Origin: Acanthaster planci
Lineage: Eukaryota; Echinodermata; Asteroidea; Valvatida; Acanthasteridae
Assembly (NCBI RefSeq): GCF_001949145.1
Contig: NW_019091455.1
Location: 611,017 to 671,016 of the forward strand
Length of the DNA: 60,000 nt
Direction: 5' to 3'
A program made the position numbers and the translations under genes. Position 1 is the first letter of the stretch. Each line of letters starts with the position of its first letter. The notes beneath the pieces were generated by a model, which saw only the letters and a list, made by a program, of their open reading frames with translations, did no database searches and was not told the origin of the DNA. Below, piece after piece: positions 36,001-48,260 of this stretch.

Positions 36001-36510
36001 TGATTGCTTGTTTGGTCGGAGCCGGCTTGAAAGGAGCTCCATGTTCCGGGCTTTTTTTTTTATTCAGAAAATGGGACTGTTGGAACTTGAGTTTTGCAGG
36101 GAGTGACATGTCGAGGTCGCTCCGTGGGCCCGCGTGTACGTCACCCGGTGATGGGGTTGTTGCGAGTGGGCACCCCGGTCTAAGTAACACAATACACCGG
36201 CCTGGCCCACTGCAACAACAACAACATGATAGGTTTTCCCTTCTTTTGTGCGGCCTGTTAATACCAAGCCGAGAAATAAACCGTCTTAGCCCGACCCGGA
36301 AGTTTTTGCTGCACAGGCCTAATCGTAACAACATTCCAATCTGCCACCCCCCTCCTCTGCTATGTAAGGAGAAGGTTTGGGTTATCCTCAGTTCATGCAT
36401 GTGGTGTGTGTTTTTGTTTCAATTTGTGCCGCAATATAACAAGATGTGCGTGAATAGCCGGCTATTTTGAAAGAAAATATTTAACGTAGTGATTTATACG
36501 ACTTCGTTGT
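33064..36510. other. Non-coding stretch, no gene seen
   Basis: Holds C10 followed by (AC)5 at 33561-33580 and a GGGCCCGC word at 36126-36133. Two opposite overlapping frames of 178 and 186 codons near 35.9-36.5 kb shadow each other and share no known motif. The 155-codon frame at 33234-33701 crosses the C10/(AC)5 repeat. Confidence 0.5.
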
Positions 36511-36602
36511 GGGGCACGGGGACGGACGCGGGCCGCCCTGTTTTTCCCCCTGTGTGCACAGGCAGGGGACCCTGGCAGGCCGCGCTGCGCGGGCCCGCTC
36601 CA
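36511..36602. promoter_or_regulatory. Short GC-rich island with GCGGGCCCGC palindrome
   Basis: About 90 bp of very GC-rich, CpG-containing sequence bordered by AT-rich DNA on both sides. It ends in the perfect palindrome GCGGGCCCGC (36589-36598) and then CCATATAATAAC. The sudden composition change is visible by eye. The role is inferred. Confidence 0.3.
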
Positions 36603-39589
36603 TATAATAACTAAAACAACAAACACACAAATAAACAGGCTGTCAAAGAATGGTATTAAGCTCCCATTCAAAAAGGTCCCCAAATCATTTCGGAGCAGGT
36701 TGGCCGGGGTTGTGGGAGTTGTAGATCCTGTTTGCCGGCCGGCTGTTGGTGTTCGGCGTTCACTACGTGAGGCGATTGCTGGGCCTGGGATGGGGGATCC
36801 GGCAGGGAATGCAATTCAGATGGCATGTCCGAGGATACTGCGATAGTGCCTTAGCCCGGCGCTGGCTGTACCTCGAAGACTGGTAGTCTAGAGCGCTCAG
36901 CGTACGAGTGATAAAAAAGTAAGTGAACATCTCTCAAATTACCTCATAATTTTGCACAATGTCATTACTAATCTACAGGGAAGCTCGACAGGTGAATCTT
37001 AATTGAGTTTTACGTCCTTTTCCGCCTAGCTTTAAAGATTTAATCTGGTGTTTTCTGTTGTGGTCATCGGGGTTGTATGCGATAATTTGATTTGTGTGAA
37101 TGCCATCTGCGCTGGTTCTAGGGCATTAATAACCGATAACTTTATCGAACGGCCAGTGGTCAAGTTACGCCTCTGACAAGTCCAATCACTCGCACGGCGG
37201 TCAGTCAAGATGTCGTAAACTCGAACAGGGCTCCAATCCCCGGCCACCACCTCCGCCGAAACATCATGATCCTCTCCACCGTGTGATCCACTTTTTTGTT
37301 CAAAACTGTTGCCTGACTTCACTGGTCAATACCGCTACACGGGTTTATCTAGCAAGCCGTCGATACGGCAGCGTCGGGACTTGATACGGCGCGGCTATCC
37401 CCTTACACACTGGATAGCCGAAGCGCCCCAGGACACGCACCGCCTAACCTGTGACGATGAAGGCAGCCGATCGCACTAGGGCAAGAGGAGACAGGAGGAG
37501 AAATCTCCAGCACCTTCGTGGATTTTGTTGCGAAATCAAGCACCGGGATCTCCTCAGTTTTTTTTTTTTTTTGCCAGTCGCTTCCTCGTGAAGAGTTGTA
37601 GGTCTCTTTTTTTGTCTTTTCATCGGAGAGACCTGTCATAATAATTGCTCCGAGGGCCATATGGAGAGGTGTGCGGTTGCTAAATGTTCGCGCACAAATT
37701 GATGCTAATTAATTACGTTGTTGCGTGTATTTCCATCAGGAACTTGTTTCTAGCACTTTCTCTCAGCCCTTCGTATCTAGTTCCGAGCGGTGTTACAATA
37801 ATCGCGATTACATGCGAGTATCGTCTTGGCATTGTGTAACTTGAAGGAGTCCATTTGCAACTTTAAATGCCTGGAAATTAAGTGTGATTACCACAGGATT
37901 ATGACTGTGTATTTCATTATCATTTCATCCAACGTGTTATAGGATTACTATTCCTTAGGAGGTCACATGGTTCTGAGTGGGGTGCCAATAACACTTTTAT
38001 TTGCTAATTTATGTCAAAAGTTGTAAAAGGAACCGAAGGACACTCCATCTTATGTTAAACGAGACTTTCTTACAAACATTTCCACTGAAAGAAGGCTTAC
38101 ATTAATGGGATAAACAGCATCCACGAGACTACAAGCTTCGAGGATCATCCATTTTTGTCATTCTCACTAGCGTATACAAACCGTACACCCGGATCACGAG
38201 CAGGTCGCATACGCTTTAGGAAAATGCTAAAAATGGTGGTTATAAATGACATGTCTGTTTGTCCGTGCCAAGAGGGGTCCGGACAAAGGGTACGCATGGA
38301 GCGCTCTTGAAAATGATTACAAAAAATGGATGAACCCTCGACATGCGGGTGATTTAATTTTCTCCCATTCACGCAAACTGTTTCGATCTTTTCCGTGTGA
38401 CTCTGACATTTCGTGCAATGTCATTCGTGTTTTTCCATGTTCGGAGATTTTTCGTACCCGTATCTTCCATTTCTGTGTAATAGGTGTGCTTTTGAAGTAG
38501 GCCTAATTACCTTTTTTTTTAACGTACAGCAATTTCCTCGTTTTCTGTTTTCAGTCTGGGGAAAATTCACCTGTGCGTAGGGCTCAAGTGTAAGCTTCAG
38601 TTTTTAATTACATGCGGGATCGGGTCACCATAATGCTGTTTCAACCTCGGATTGTGAGAAAAAGAAAGGAATGTATGTGTAGGGACGTTCAACTTAAGGG
38701 CCGGGCGCAAAAAAAGCGAAAAAAGGAAAAACACCTCGTCCACAGGGCTGATAGCAACTCGTGTTAAGACGTTGTCCGCCCGCCATCCGATGAACTCTCT
38801 CCCAGAGACCGAAGTATGCCGAGTGATCGTGTCTCTCAAGCACACACGCCCATTTGTGTGCGCAGGGCCACTGCTTGTTGACAACCCAATGTTCTGTCAA
38901 CCGAAAGGGAATTGGGGACCCGTTGATGATAATAATGGAAAGGGGGGGGGGTTAAAAAGGTGAAAGGAAAAAAAAGTGTGTGCGCGCGTACACAATGCAG
39001 AGAAAGGTGCGGCGAGCGCCGAGACCATATTTCATGGTCCACTGTTGAACTTGTCAAGATTTTTTCTCCCGCTCTCTCTCATCTGCCTTTTTCTCTCTCG
39101 GTGCTGTGTTGGATATACAGTGGGTGGCTTGGGGGGGTTTTATTACCCGGGTCTGTCTACCCGTCACTCTGTCTGCCCCGCTTACAATTGCATAGTTGAC
39201 TGCGTGCGACTCGGAAGAGACAAGATGGCTGCCCCCGTCAAACGGTCGAGATGGCGCGCTTCTATCGCATTCCGCTTTCTCTGCGGGACGGCTTTAATTG
39301 TACACCGGGCAGGTTTAAGTAGCTTGTAAACCAGACGTCGAGGGAAAGAGAGGGGCATGGAGAGTAATTCAGCGCCATGTTTTTGTCGCTGTTGTCCATC
39401 AAATGAAAGTAAATAAGTTACGGTAACTTATAACAAGGGAAAAGAGAGAACACAAATGCACACGCATGTGAATCACTTAGGCGAACTTTAAGTGGCACTT
39501 AAGACACGGCGATCACCCAGTCACAATTAAATGATTCCAATTGGCAAGGTACACATCTAATGTCCCCCTTTTTTTTTCTTTCTCGCATG
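36603..39589. other. Non-coding stretch, no gene seen
   Basis: Contains a T15 run (37558-37572), a homeodomain-type GCTAATTAATTACG near 37704, a G10 run (38942-38951), and a YY1-type AAGATGGCTGCC near 39222 in mildly GC-raised DNA. No exon is recognised. Confidence 0.5.
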
Positions 39590-39890
39590 GCCTGCCGACC
39601 TTGCCTCTCTTTAACCCGGGCCCCCGCGCGCCGTGAGCTCCGCCGTCATTGCCCCGCTCTCCCGCTGCTATAGCTCCAAGTCGCGGGCTCTTGTCTGCCG
39701 CGGTCGGTCGGGATAACAGTGCGCGCCAGGCCGATTCAATTGGCTACAAAACGAAGAGGGGCAGCCGGGCGTGAAATGCGGCTTCATTGGGCCCGCTCAG
39801 GCGTTCATGGCGCGGAGCTCCCTCCGTTATTAGGCCGACACCGTGAGCAACTTACGTTTCCATCAGCAGCCCAAGCGAACGGCTCCGTCT
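39590..39890. promoter_or_regulatory. GC-rich island, candidate enhancer or promoter
   Basis: CpG-rich DNA with ATTGGGCCCGCTCAGGCG (39786-39803), ATTAGGCC and CGCGGAGCTCC words. The frame crossing it shows no domain. It is followed by an (ATTC)4 run at 39909-39924. Confidence 0.3.
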
Positions 39891-41839
39891 TGTTGTCTGT
39901 TTCCGCTTATTCATTCATTCATTCTTTTCCCCCTAATTTTGCTGGTTTTTGTGCCCTTCTTGTCTTGCTTAAGAACTACTTTGCATGGCAAGCTGCGATG
40001 TTTGTGGAGGATATAAATACGAGAAGCAGGAAACGACAGAATTTTTTAAAAAGAAAGAGGTTGTGCAAATAAAATTATTTGAAGCATACTTCATATTAGC
40101 AATATGACAGTATACCCAATGGATCCTTTAGTACTACGTTGACCTCAAGTCCTAAACCTGACTGTTATGTGGACTCGGCATGTCTTAATTCGAACGTTCC
40201 ACTGAGCAACCCAGTTCAGCAGGCCTTACTGCCGCAACACCAATGAGTTAGACAATTTGACTGCTCAAAATACCCCTCAAAACAATTGCCGTGCATATCA
40301 TTATCGCCTTGCGACAGCGAACGCGAGCATTGTGGCTTTGTGCCCACGTAGCAGTAATAATGACGACAGGCTCAAATTATACAGAATATATACTCCGTAT
40401 ATGATTTCGCGGATTTGCCCTTTCACGGCTGAGCATAACCGAACGTTTTGTCTGGCTTTAGAAAGTGGCAGGTTCAGCAGACCATATAGAGAACAGACTA
40501 CCCAGTTAGACACCTACGGTATAACAGCACACACACTGGATATGATAAACGACTCCGCTCAAATTTGCTTGCTGCCTGCTTAAATGCTATTCCATTTGAT
40601 AATTTATAGTTGGGGCACTATTAAGGATACATACATGTGTTTTTAAGGGTTCCTGCGCGGACAGGTTGAAGTGTTTTTTGGGGGGCACGAAACTCTCAAA
40701 CCACGAAGTAAATAACTGGGGTGAGGGCACACCAACCGTCGCGGACATTCACCCAGGGGTACCTAGGATGTTTAGGGGCGGATCTTGAAGATCTGGGCTC
40801 TGTCTAGACGATGCTAAACATTGCTGGCACTGAAACGCAGTCAGTCGTTAGTCTGTTTAGGTAGAGGATAGCGTATCGTACAGATATATATATACACACA
40901 ATGAAAGGGGGCTGTACTCTACAAGGAATGAGATTATAAGCCTACTTTTCTTTAGAACCAAACTTTGTAGCTTAAATTCCAGTACATGTTCCCCCTTTTT
41001 GGCACGTTCAGTCTGCCTTTAAAATATCCTCACCGTGTAGTTGTTCTTGCTATACTGGGCCGAGGAATTTGTTTCCAATTTTTCTTTGCAATTTTCGAAT
41101 ATTTTTTGAATACTTTCTACTTCTCTCTACATACAAAATGCTTTGGTGCGATACAATTGCCAACGCAAAATTTTATCTGAGCCCACCAGTATCGATTTAT
41201 TGAAAATCTGTGTCCTAAGCAATCAGCTTATCGAAAGTAGTCGATATTTTACCTTGTAACTTAAATGTAATTTAACTGAACGGTGAGAGAAATGGCATTT
41301 TTAACAACAGACTGATTTTTATGGGAATGTGTAGGTTACCTGGGAATGACTTGACATCAGAGGTAGATTATACATGATTTTGTTTTTACTTAAAACGGTC
41401 ACTTTGGCTGTGTAGGGTTAGGTTAGTTCAGGCTGTGTTGTAGCCATCAAGCACTGCCTGCCACCGTCAGTGCCAAAAGTAGAATCATTGTCCATTTTCA
41501 CCCTCAAAAAGATGTTTGTGGCTCGAACGGTGTACATCCCGGGGGAGGTGCAGTGTATTATACCGTGCACAACTTCATGTATCATCGTTTGGGGGCATCA
41601 TGTCAATGACATTTCTGTGACCTTGTTCTCAAGCGTTGCCAAGTAATGGGCATGCGCACGGCGGGAGCTTGTGTTTTTGTTATCTGCCGATTTCTTACCG
41701 ATGTGTTTCAGGTCTTCCTCACCCCTCTGATCAATCTGCACAATGGGGAAAAAACCCTGAAAATATCTCCCTTCCCAACTATCCATATTTAGATGTTGAG
41801 TTGGCCGGCTGCCTTTCCCGCTGGATGATTTTTGAATGA
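39891..41839. other. Non-coding stretch, no gene seen
   Basis: AT-rich with short frames only and no repeat boundaries recognised. Confidence 0.6.
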
Positions 41840-42110
41840 TGCTGACATAATGCGGTCTGATCGTGGGTTGTGGGCTGCTAATATGGCGACACGGGTGTAT
41901 GGGATTGCTGGGCCCTTACGCTGCCATTCAGGCCCCGATTGGAAGGGAGGGGCCCCATATGGACCGGGAAGAATAATGAGTGACCCGGGGGTCAGCGAGA
42001 AAGCCGGAGGGCCTGCCGGGCCGAGCCGGGGAGCACAAAAGGGAGGGAAGTAGGACGTAAAAGTGGTCGGTCTGCCTCGCTGTGTTACCAGGCGGGCCTT
42101 AGACCTGGCT
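41840..42110. promoter_or_regulatory. GC-rich island with ATGGCG word
   Basis: GC-rich DNA beginning with GCTAATATGGCGACACGG (YY1-like ATGGCG) and containing GGGCCC, CCATATGG and GGAATAATGAGTGACC-like words. Enhancer-like by composition; no exon is visible. Confidence 0.3.
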
Positions 42111-44114
42111 CTCCGCTGGTAGTTTAATCCCCGATTGTAAAGAGCCGAGCCACGGTGAGTGCAACGAAGAAAGGGAAAAAAAGAGGGAGAACTGGCGAGA
42201 GGGACAAGTTATTTGTGAGCCGGGAAGAAAAAGCAGCGGGGAAGAAAAGAGTGGTGGAAAGTGGAGAAAATGAGGGTAGAACCAGACGGGAGAAGGAATC
42301 CATTTCGTCGGAAAAGGGCCCACGGGCGGCCTAGCTTGTCACGGCGTACCTACCCTGTCGGTCCGGTGAATGCCCCCGTGTTTCTTTTTTTCTTTTTTTT
42401 TTCCCCCCTTCCTCCTTGTACTGGCAGGAGCTTGGTCTGCTTCTGGAGCGCGGGGCATCAATAATAATGACTCAGTCTGGCGGAATATTGTGGTCTGGGT
42501 CGCGCTGTTGGCATGGTCGGTGTTCTCATTGCGTGCCATTAACTCAAGCCCTGTGGGCAGCACCCGGCACAATGGCCAGAAATACCAGTAATTGGGCTGA
42601 TACCCAAGTAGCTGCTCCAGAACCAACTTGTTTTCTGAAAAGATGGAGAATTAGAAGGGAGGGGAAAAAAAGGGGCAAAAGGAAGAGAGAGCGAGAGGGG
42701 CAGAGCGAGGGAGACAGAGGTGCACTGGAAACGAGATCGTTTTCGGTGCACTCATTTACGCGCGGGCATTCTGTTGTTGGGCCGGTTACTATGGCGCTGT
42801 CCCAGGTAATTAACTTTTCGCTTCGCTGTTATTGTTTAACCACGGCGTGTCCAATTTCATTGGGTTGACCTGACGGGAGCCGTAGGGGGCGCTTCAGTCA
42901 AGGTAAAAGAAAGAACAGAGAAAAGAACTCGCGTTACTGTACTGCACACAACTGAATGCCGTAATTGTTCGGTGCGGTGAAAAGTATACGGAATCACTAT
43001 AATATGTCCCTTACCAGCTGGGAAAGTATAATGGGGCAGGCCCCGGTGGGAATTCCTTGTTGAGTTCAGTGTGTGGCCTACTCTTATCGTTGATAGTTAT
43101 TTTATGAGAACACAATATGTCTTATTAAAAAGCGCACAGGGCTGGAGATATTAGTATCGGAGTATTATATTCTTTTAAAAATGTGTCACAAATCCTGCGA
43201 TTGTGTTTTAGCAGCATAAAAACAACTTCAGCCGTTTTTCTGTCTTGGAAAGGAATCATGAGTTCCATAACGGGAGAATACCACATCATTAGTAGTTATG
43301 TGCTTACGATGCGATAGCAAATGCTGCATTTAACCTTCGTTCCTGAAAACATACCTCGTTCGAGGACTTGATCAACAAACAAAATGGCGTAATTAGTACG
43401 ATTCCAAGTCTATTAAAACCAAATTGGGGCCCGACCTATTGGTTGGCCTAATCCCGTGTGCTCTAGTCACAGTATACTGAGAAAAAGTCTGATGTATACG
43501 GCATTGTCATCAAAGAAAAACTGAAACTCTCTCCTTTGGCGATGAGATAAACTCAACCAAGTTTGCGAACTTTGCCAATTCATGGTCATTTCTGTTAAGA
43601 AGAACGAACCCTGCGTTGTGGAATGTGTATTTTTCTTTTCAAATTGTACACCCACACGACGGCCAAAAAGTCTATTATTCCCCAAGGCACGCAATCCAAG
43701 CAAACAGTTCAGCCAGGTGGTAGTAATTTCCTCCCATTCATTTCGAGTATTCCTGCGCTGTCTGCACAAAATTTGGTGTCGCAACATTCCGTAATGATTG
43801 TCTCCTATACTCAAGGCGAAAAATAATGGGATATAACTTAGCGTTCTTCCTGGTGTGCGTCACAGTGCGACACACTATGGCACCAGTGGTACGACAGTTT
43901 GAAAATGTAATTGAACCCTCGTCTACACGCTTTTGTAATAGGTTAATGTCGTGACCGAGAGATTGTATCAAAACGAAATGTGCCAATGGTTACCTACTTA
44001 CTCACCAGAGTGTCCGTAGATGAAAAAAATCTTAAAAGTCAGAAGGTCTAAACATTTCGAGAACTAAAAACTTCCACTCTTTGAGAGACGTTCCACTAGA
44101 TGAGAGCGTTTTAA
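42111..44114. other. Non-coding stretch with long pyrimidine tract
   Basis: A 37-bp all-pyrimidine tract lies at 42381-42417. Upstream and downstream are purine-rich segments (42160-42290 and 42640-42720), so the region is strongly strand-asymmetric. Several overlapping low-complexity frames result from this. No gene is recognised. Confidence 0.5.
42883..42893 (+). promoter_or_regulatory. CTCF-like word TAGGGGGCGCT
   Basis: With its flank GCCGTAGGGGGCGCTTCA it fits the AGGGGGCGCT half of the CTCF consensus exactly. Nearest such word downstream of FoxC. Confidence 0.35.
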
Positions 44115-44304
44115 AGGCCGGCTCCATACTGCAGGCGAATGCTGAAGCTAAGCGAATTTGACATCACGGAAAATTTGCAGCGAAATTTCGCTCGAGTTGC
44201 AATGTGCTCTACGTTTACGACTTGGCAACGCAAATATTTCATCTGACATTACAAATTTGCGTTTATGTTCGCTTTCGCACCAAGTATGAACTGGCCGTCA
44301 GACC
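44115..44304. mobile_element. MITE with GGCC-TTCATACT type ends
   Basis: The left end reads AGGCCGGCTCCATACT. The right end, as reverse complement, contains GGCCAGTTCATACTTGG. Inside are GCGAA, TTTCGC and ACGCAAAT words arranged as inverted pairs. TTTAA stands on both sides (44110-44114 and 44305-44309), a candidate target duplication. From memory, very similar elements are abundant in invertebrate deuterostome genomes. No protein is encoded. Confidence 0.7.
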
Positions 44305-44309
44305 TTTAA

Positions 44310-46446
44310 CTTTTAAGGTTAATGTCGTGGACTGTTACAAAACAAACAGGGTCTCGTGCGTGTTTGTTACACTGCAAAAAGTTCGCAGCGATTTGACAAC
44401 AGACATGTTGTTGTAGGTTTTCGTCAACCGGATTTTCTCAACGGCCACTCTTCGTTTTACTTCAGCTCAGTGGATGTAGTAACTCACCATCGCTGACCTT
44501 TGGAAACTGTTATAGAGATTATTGCAGTTAACTATAGATGGAACAGTCCCTATTTCAGTGCACGGAAACACAAAGGTCTTTTCGCTTTTAGCCTCTGTAT
44601 TACATAGAACAGAAAGACAAGGGAAGAAAAACATTAGGTCTTCTCTTAAAATATGCTGCTGGACATCAATACTAACCAAAAAAAAAGCCGTACCTAAAAG
44701 TGATCACTTGATTTCAAGGAGAAGACATTGCTTTTTGAGTCTGTTTTCCCTTATAGATGTATAGCGTTCCCACGCCAAGGCCCATGTCAGGACCGGGTAC
44801 ACGGGGCCAGGCATCCCTTCCTCTCACCCGTGGTTTCACCTCCCTGAACCGCAACTGTAAATCTCTCATTGTGTACAAGAGCCCCCTCTAAAGCTTATAA
44901 GGGGCTCTCGAGTTTGGGGGTTTATATACAAATTGGCCCTCTTCGCCCCGCCGTTTGAAAACAACTTAAAAGCAGATAATGTCCCGGATGATTGAGGAAA
45001 GGCACAGGAAACATAAATCCACGAATGGTTTAGAATAAAGGACTGAGATGGTTTTTGTGTTTTGAGGGATAGACGCTTGCATGGCCAGTCAACAGTGAAA
45101 CGGTTCGATTGTCGGGGAAGTTCAGATTTCGTGCACTTGACACAGGAAATCATGTTGCATCTGTCAAACGACCGCCCAGCTGGTTATGTACCAGATGGCA
45201 CCCGGAGGTCAAAGTAAACCAACGGAACTGTTTCAGTGAATTCAGGAAAAGAGAAACATACAGAGCATGCACTGCCAGAAAAATAACAAAAACAAACTAA
45301 CGCAAACTTTTTTTTCGTTATTTCAGTCAAGAATGTTTCCTGTACATTCTGTACAACTCTTCCTTTGGCTGGATCAAATCCACCGTGCCACTGAAAATCA
45401 GTAATAACATCGGTGCAAACCCTCTCCTCGTGCATGCAAACTGTTTGAATATCCCCCTTTCGAGTGTCAAGTAGTCTTCACTGGAAACTGTTTTATCTGT
45501 GGGCTTTGGGTTAGCGTCTCTGAGGGTCCCTGTCCCGACGAAATTGGTCTGTAGATTGGTCTTGTCAACACTGCCCAGGAAACGCAATCACTTGTCAAGC
45601 AGGCCCCGCGACTCTTACAATGCCACACTTCTCCATCCCTTCCCATCCTCCCCGTCACTGTGACGGTGTATAGTTGACATCTGAGCCCCCTTTTGGCCCT
45701 TATTCGCACATTCGATTTGACAAACCAGCTCCCCCCTATAAAAAACAGAGTGTGAAACATTAGAATTGCTAAAAACAAGGAAATTGTCGACCGGCGTCAA
45801 CTTGCACTCGAAAGCAGAGTTACAAGCTTGATGGTGAGAAGCACTCTGCATCAGTCCAAGCGTGCTGCAAAGATTTCTCTTTGCTTCATGATCTTTAGAC
45901 ACTTTTTTGTCGTAATCCCGTGTAAGGTGAGACTGCAGGAGATGGTTTTTGGCTTGTCAGTTTGCCTCGGCCGTTTAATCCTGACCAAACAGTATAATAA
46001 TGACTTGGTTTGTTGCTAGACGGTCAAATACGGCCGAGCTGCCCGCCCGTCCGTCAGGCTGGCCTGCCCCAACGCGCTTACTCCGGCTTCATGTGGACAA
46101 TGCTTGCAGTTTTGCGTCGCTATGTCCCATACCAGTGAAACTTCCTCAATTTCTGATCCTGGATGACAAAAAAATTAAATTCAGGAAATCAGGGGAGAGC
46201 CGGGGAAGATGCTCGCTATATGCTCTCGAGCTTTCAATTCAAACTTGAAACACCGACAAAGAATTGCAAGGAAACGGCGAAATCACGCTCACCGACGAAT
46301 CCCAGCAGGGTACCAAGACGAAACTGTTTACACTTACAATTGTAAGAGAACCAGCCATGCCTACCGACATAGCTGGTATACATGCAGAAAATTTTCACGT
46401 ACGTCTTGTGCCGTGCAGCATCTGAAACCTGAAGTTACGCTCACAT
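44310..46446. other. Non-coding stretch, no gene seen
   Basis: Short frames only, on both strands, without motifs. Moderately AT-rich. Confidence 0.55.
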
Positions 46447-46449
46447 CTT

Positions 46450-46910
46450 CGTCGAGTTCGGGCGGCCTGTTCTTGACACGGGTTTCTTGTTCTCGCGCTC
46501 GGACGGCGGGAACACGACTCAAGAACACTGTTCTCGGAACAGGATCACACACCACCTCCTCGTCAGGGTTTTACAGAAACACACGGGAAACTCGTGAGAT
46601 TTTAAATTTTGAACAGCTGTAAAAAGTAGAGAGATGGCTTCCAAAGACAATGGGAAGTGTTGCAAAATTAACATTAACTATTTTCCGCAATACAGAAATG
46701 AATGTTCCTGTTTATATAGAAAAGAATTCAGCCCATCCAAACATTAACTTTCGAATAACGTAGCCTACATGGACACCGCCATGTTGCATGCTGCTTGTCA
46801 CTAACTACCAGCGATAACCGGTTGTTTGTTCCCGGCGTTCGAGCGGCCGACCCACGAACAACAATCGAGCTGTTCGTGAACATACGGGAACAAGCCGCCC
46901 GAACTCTGCC
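46450..46910 (-). mobile_element. Inverted-repeat non-autonomous transposon, copy 2
   Basis: Same family as 954-1426 but in the opposite orientation, 461 bp. Both ends carry GAGTTCGGGCGGC followed by TGTTC. CTT flanks both sides (46447-46449 and 46911-46913), matching the TTT duplication of copy 1 in length. It lacks a 15-bp segment present in copy 1 and has a 4-bp insertion relative to it. Frames crossing it, such as 46209-46622, are artefacts of this repeat. Confidence 0.85.
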
Positions 46911-46924
46911 CTTGATTCCGTATA

Positions 46925-46935
46925 GAGGGCGCTAC
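46925..46935 (+). promoter_or_regulatory. CTCF-core-like word GAGGGCGCTAC
   Basis: Exact word reading TATAGAGGGCGCTACAG, 14 bp outside the end of transposon copy 2. Confidence 0.35.
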
Positions 46936-47759
46936 AGACGAAGCCATTTCAATGACCTAACAAAGGCACAGTTCCTCCGCGAAGTGTAGACAGGGAAGTA
47001 GAACACTTAAAAACAATAAGTAAACAATAAGAGCAAAATATATTATGAGAAAACATGTCCCTGTTCCCATCATAATTATTAATAAATGTAAAGTCTTCCT
47101 CGGTATCATGATAACTACGTTTTCCCTAATAATGGACTCAGATATGTTAACTATTTGGTGAATATGAGGCGCAAAAGAGGGTCTGCCCTGTTTTTGATTT
47201 GCGTCATGACCAGACAATTGAGAAATTGGCAAAGAGGAAAGACGTTTCTATGAGTCAAATTAAGGTAGAAGATCGAATTATTGGGTATTTCTAAACACAT
47301 TTCATGTGTGCTACGGAACTACAGCACGAATTGGACGGGTAATTCAGCAGCTTAGGGGAAGAATAGAATTTGAGGTACACTGACGGCACGGGTAAGTTGG
47401 GTGAGCGCGAGTTAGCAGAGTGCAGTGTTTTTGTATTTCATCAACGGTGTTGGTTTAGTAATACAATCCGTTTCATATCATTATCCAGCGCCTACCCCTG
47501 ATCATACCGGACTACATTATGCATGCCACACCGAGATGTCCAGCTGGACTCTATACGAGTCTCACGACAAACGATTTCTACCCTCTTTCCGTAAATGGCC
47601 AATAAAAAGCCGCGACATAATGGATGTGCTAATTCCTAACATTGATCTTGTTCCTTGAGTATTCCCCTGGTGTTGGCGTCTAACATTACATCACACCACG
47701 CTAGAAATTATCCAGAGCATCATCTCTCCCACACAAAAAGAGTAAGGGGGGAAAAAAGG
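46936..47759. other. Non-coding stretch, no gene seen
   Basis: AT-rich. A Hox/Cdx-like CCAATAAAAAGCCGCGACAT lies near 47600 in a short segment that reads like conserved non-coding DNA. No gene. Confidence 0.5.
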
Positions 47760-48260
47760 AAGGGGGGGGAGAGAAAGCGATTGTGTTTGTGCTTGAGTCC
47801 GGACGGGCTGATATCCCCTCGATGCCCCGTGTTTGCACGCTAGGTGACGGTGTTGACGCCTCGCCGGACACTCACCGGGCCTTCTTGGGTTTAAAGCTGG
47901 GGATGAGAACGCCATCTCCCCCAGGACCGCTCACTAGTGTTGTGACGCGCTGGACGCTCGCTGCAATTGACGCTCCGCTCTATCGAATTCATCCTCACGT
48001 CTTAGCGCGTTCGTTCACCCCATTTGCTTTTTTCCCCCCCTCTCTCCCTTCTCATCTTCTTTCTCGGTGGCCTCTCCTGCCCGAGCTCTCCACTCCGAGT
48101 CACCGCATGCATATTGGATGGAGGAGGCGAGAGAGAAAGACAAGGGGAACACGGGGGGCTCCACTAAAACCGTCCGGTGCGAGGGGCTAGTCTCCATACC
48201 CAACGAGGTTGTCGAACGCTGACAAATCCTCCGGAAAGGGACGGCCGACATCGTTGGAGA
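47760..48260. promoter_or_regulatory. GC-raised block, candidate regulatory
   Basis: CpG-containing DNA with a pyrimidine-rich tract near 48010-48080 and a purine-rich tract near 48115-48150. The 135-codon frame across it has no domain. Confidence 0.25.

Noticed and set aside
35864-36470. Opposed overlapping frames of 178 and 186 codons
   Set aside because: Both strands are open over the same GC-raised DNA. Neither has a motif, so this is probably chance.
36836-36912. tRNA-like phrase GGTAGTCTAGAGCGCTCAG
   Set aside because: Looks like an A box, but no B box (GGTTCRANTCC) follows at the right distance and no acceptor stem pairs.
47783-48190. 135-codon Pro/Arg-rich frame
   Set aside because: Product of a pyrimidine-rich and then purine-rich tract; no domain.
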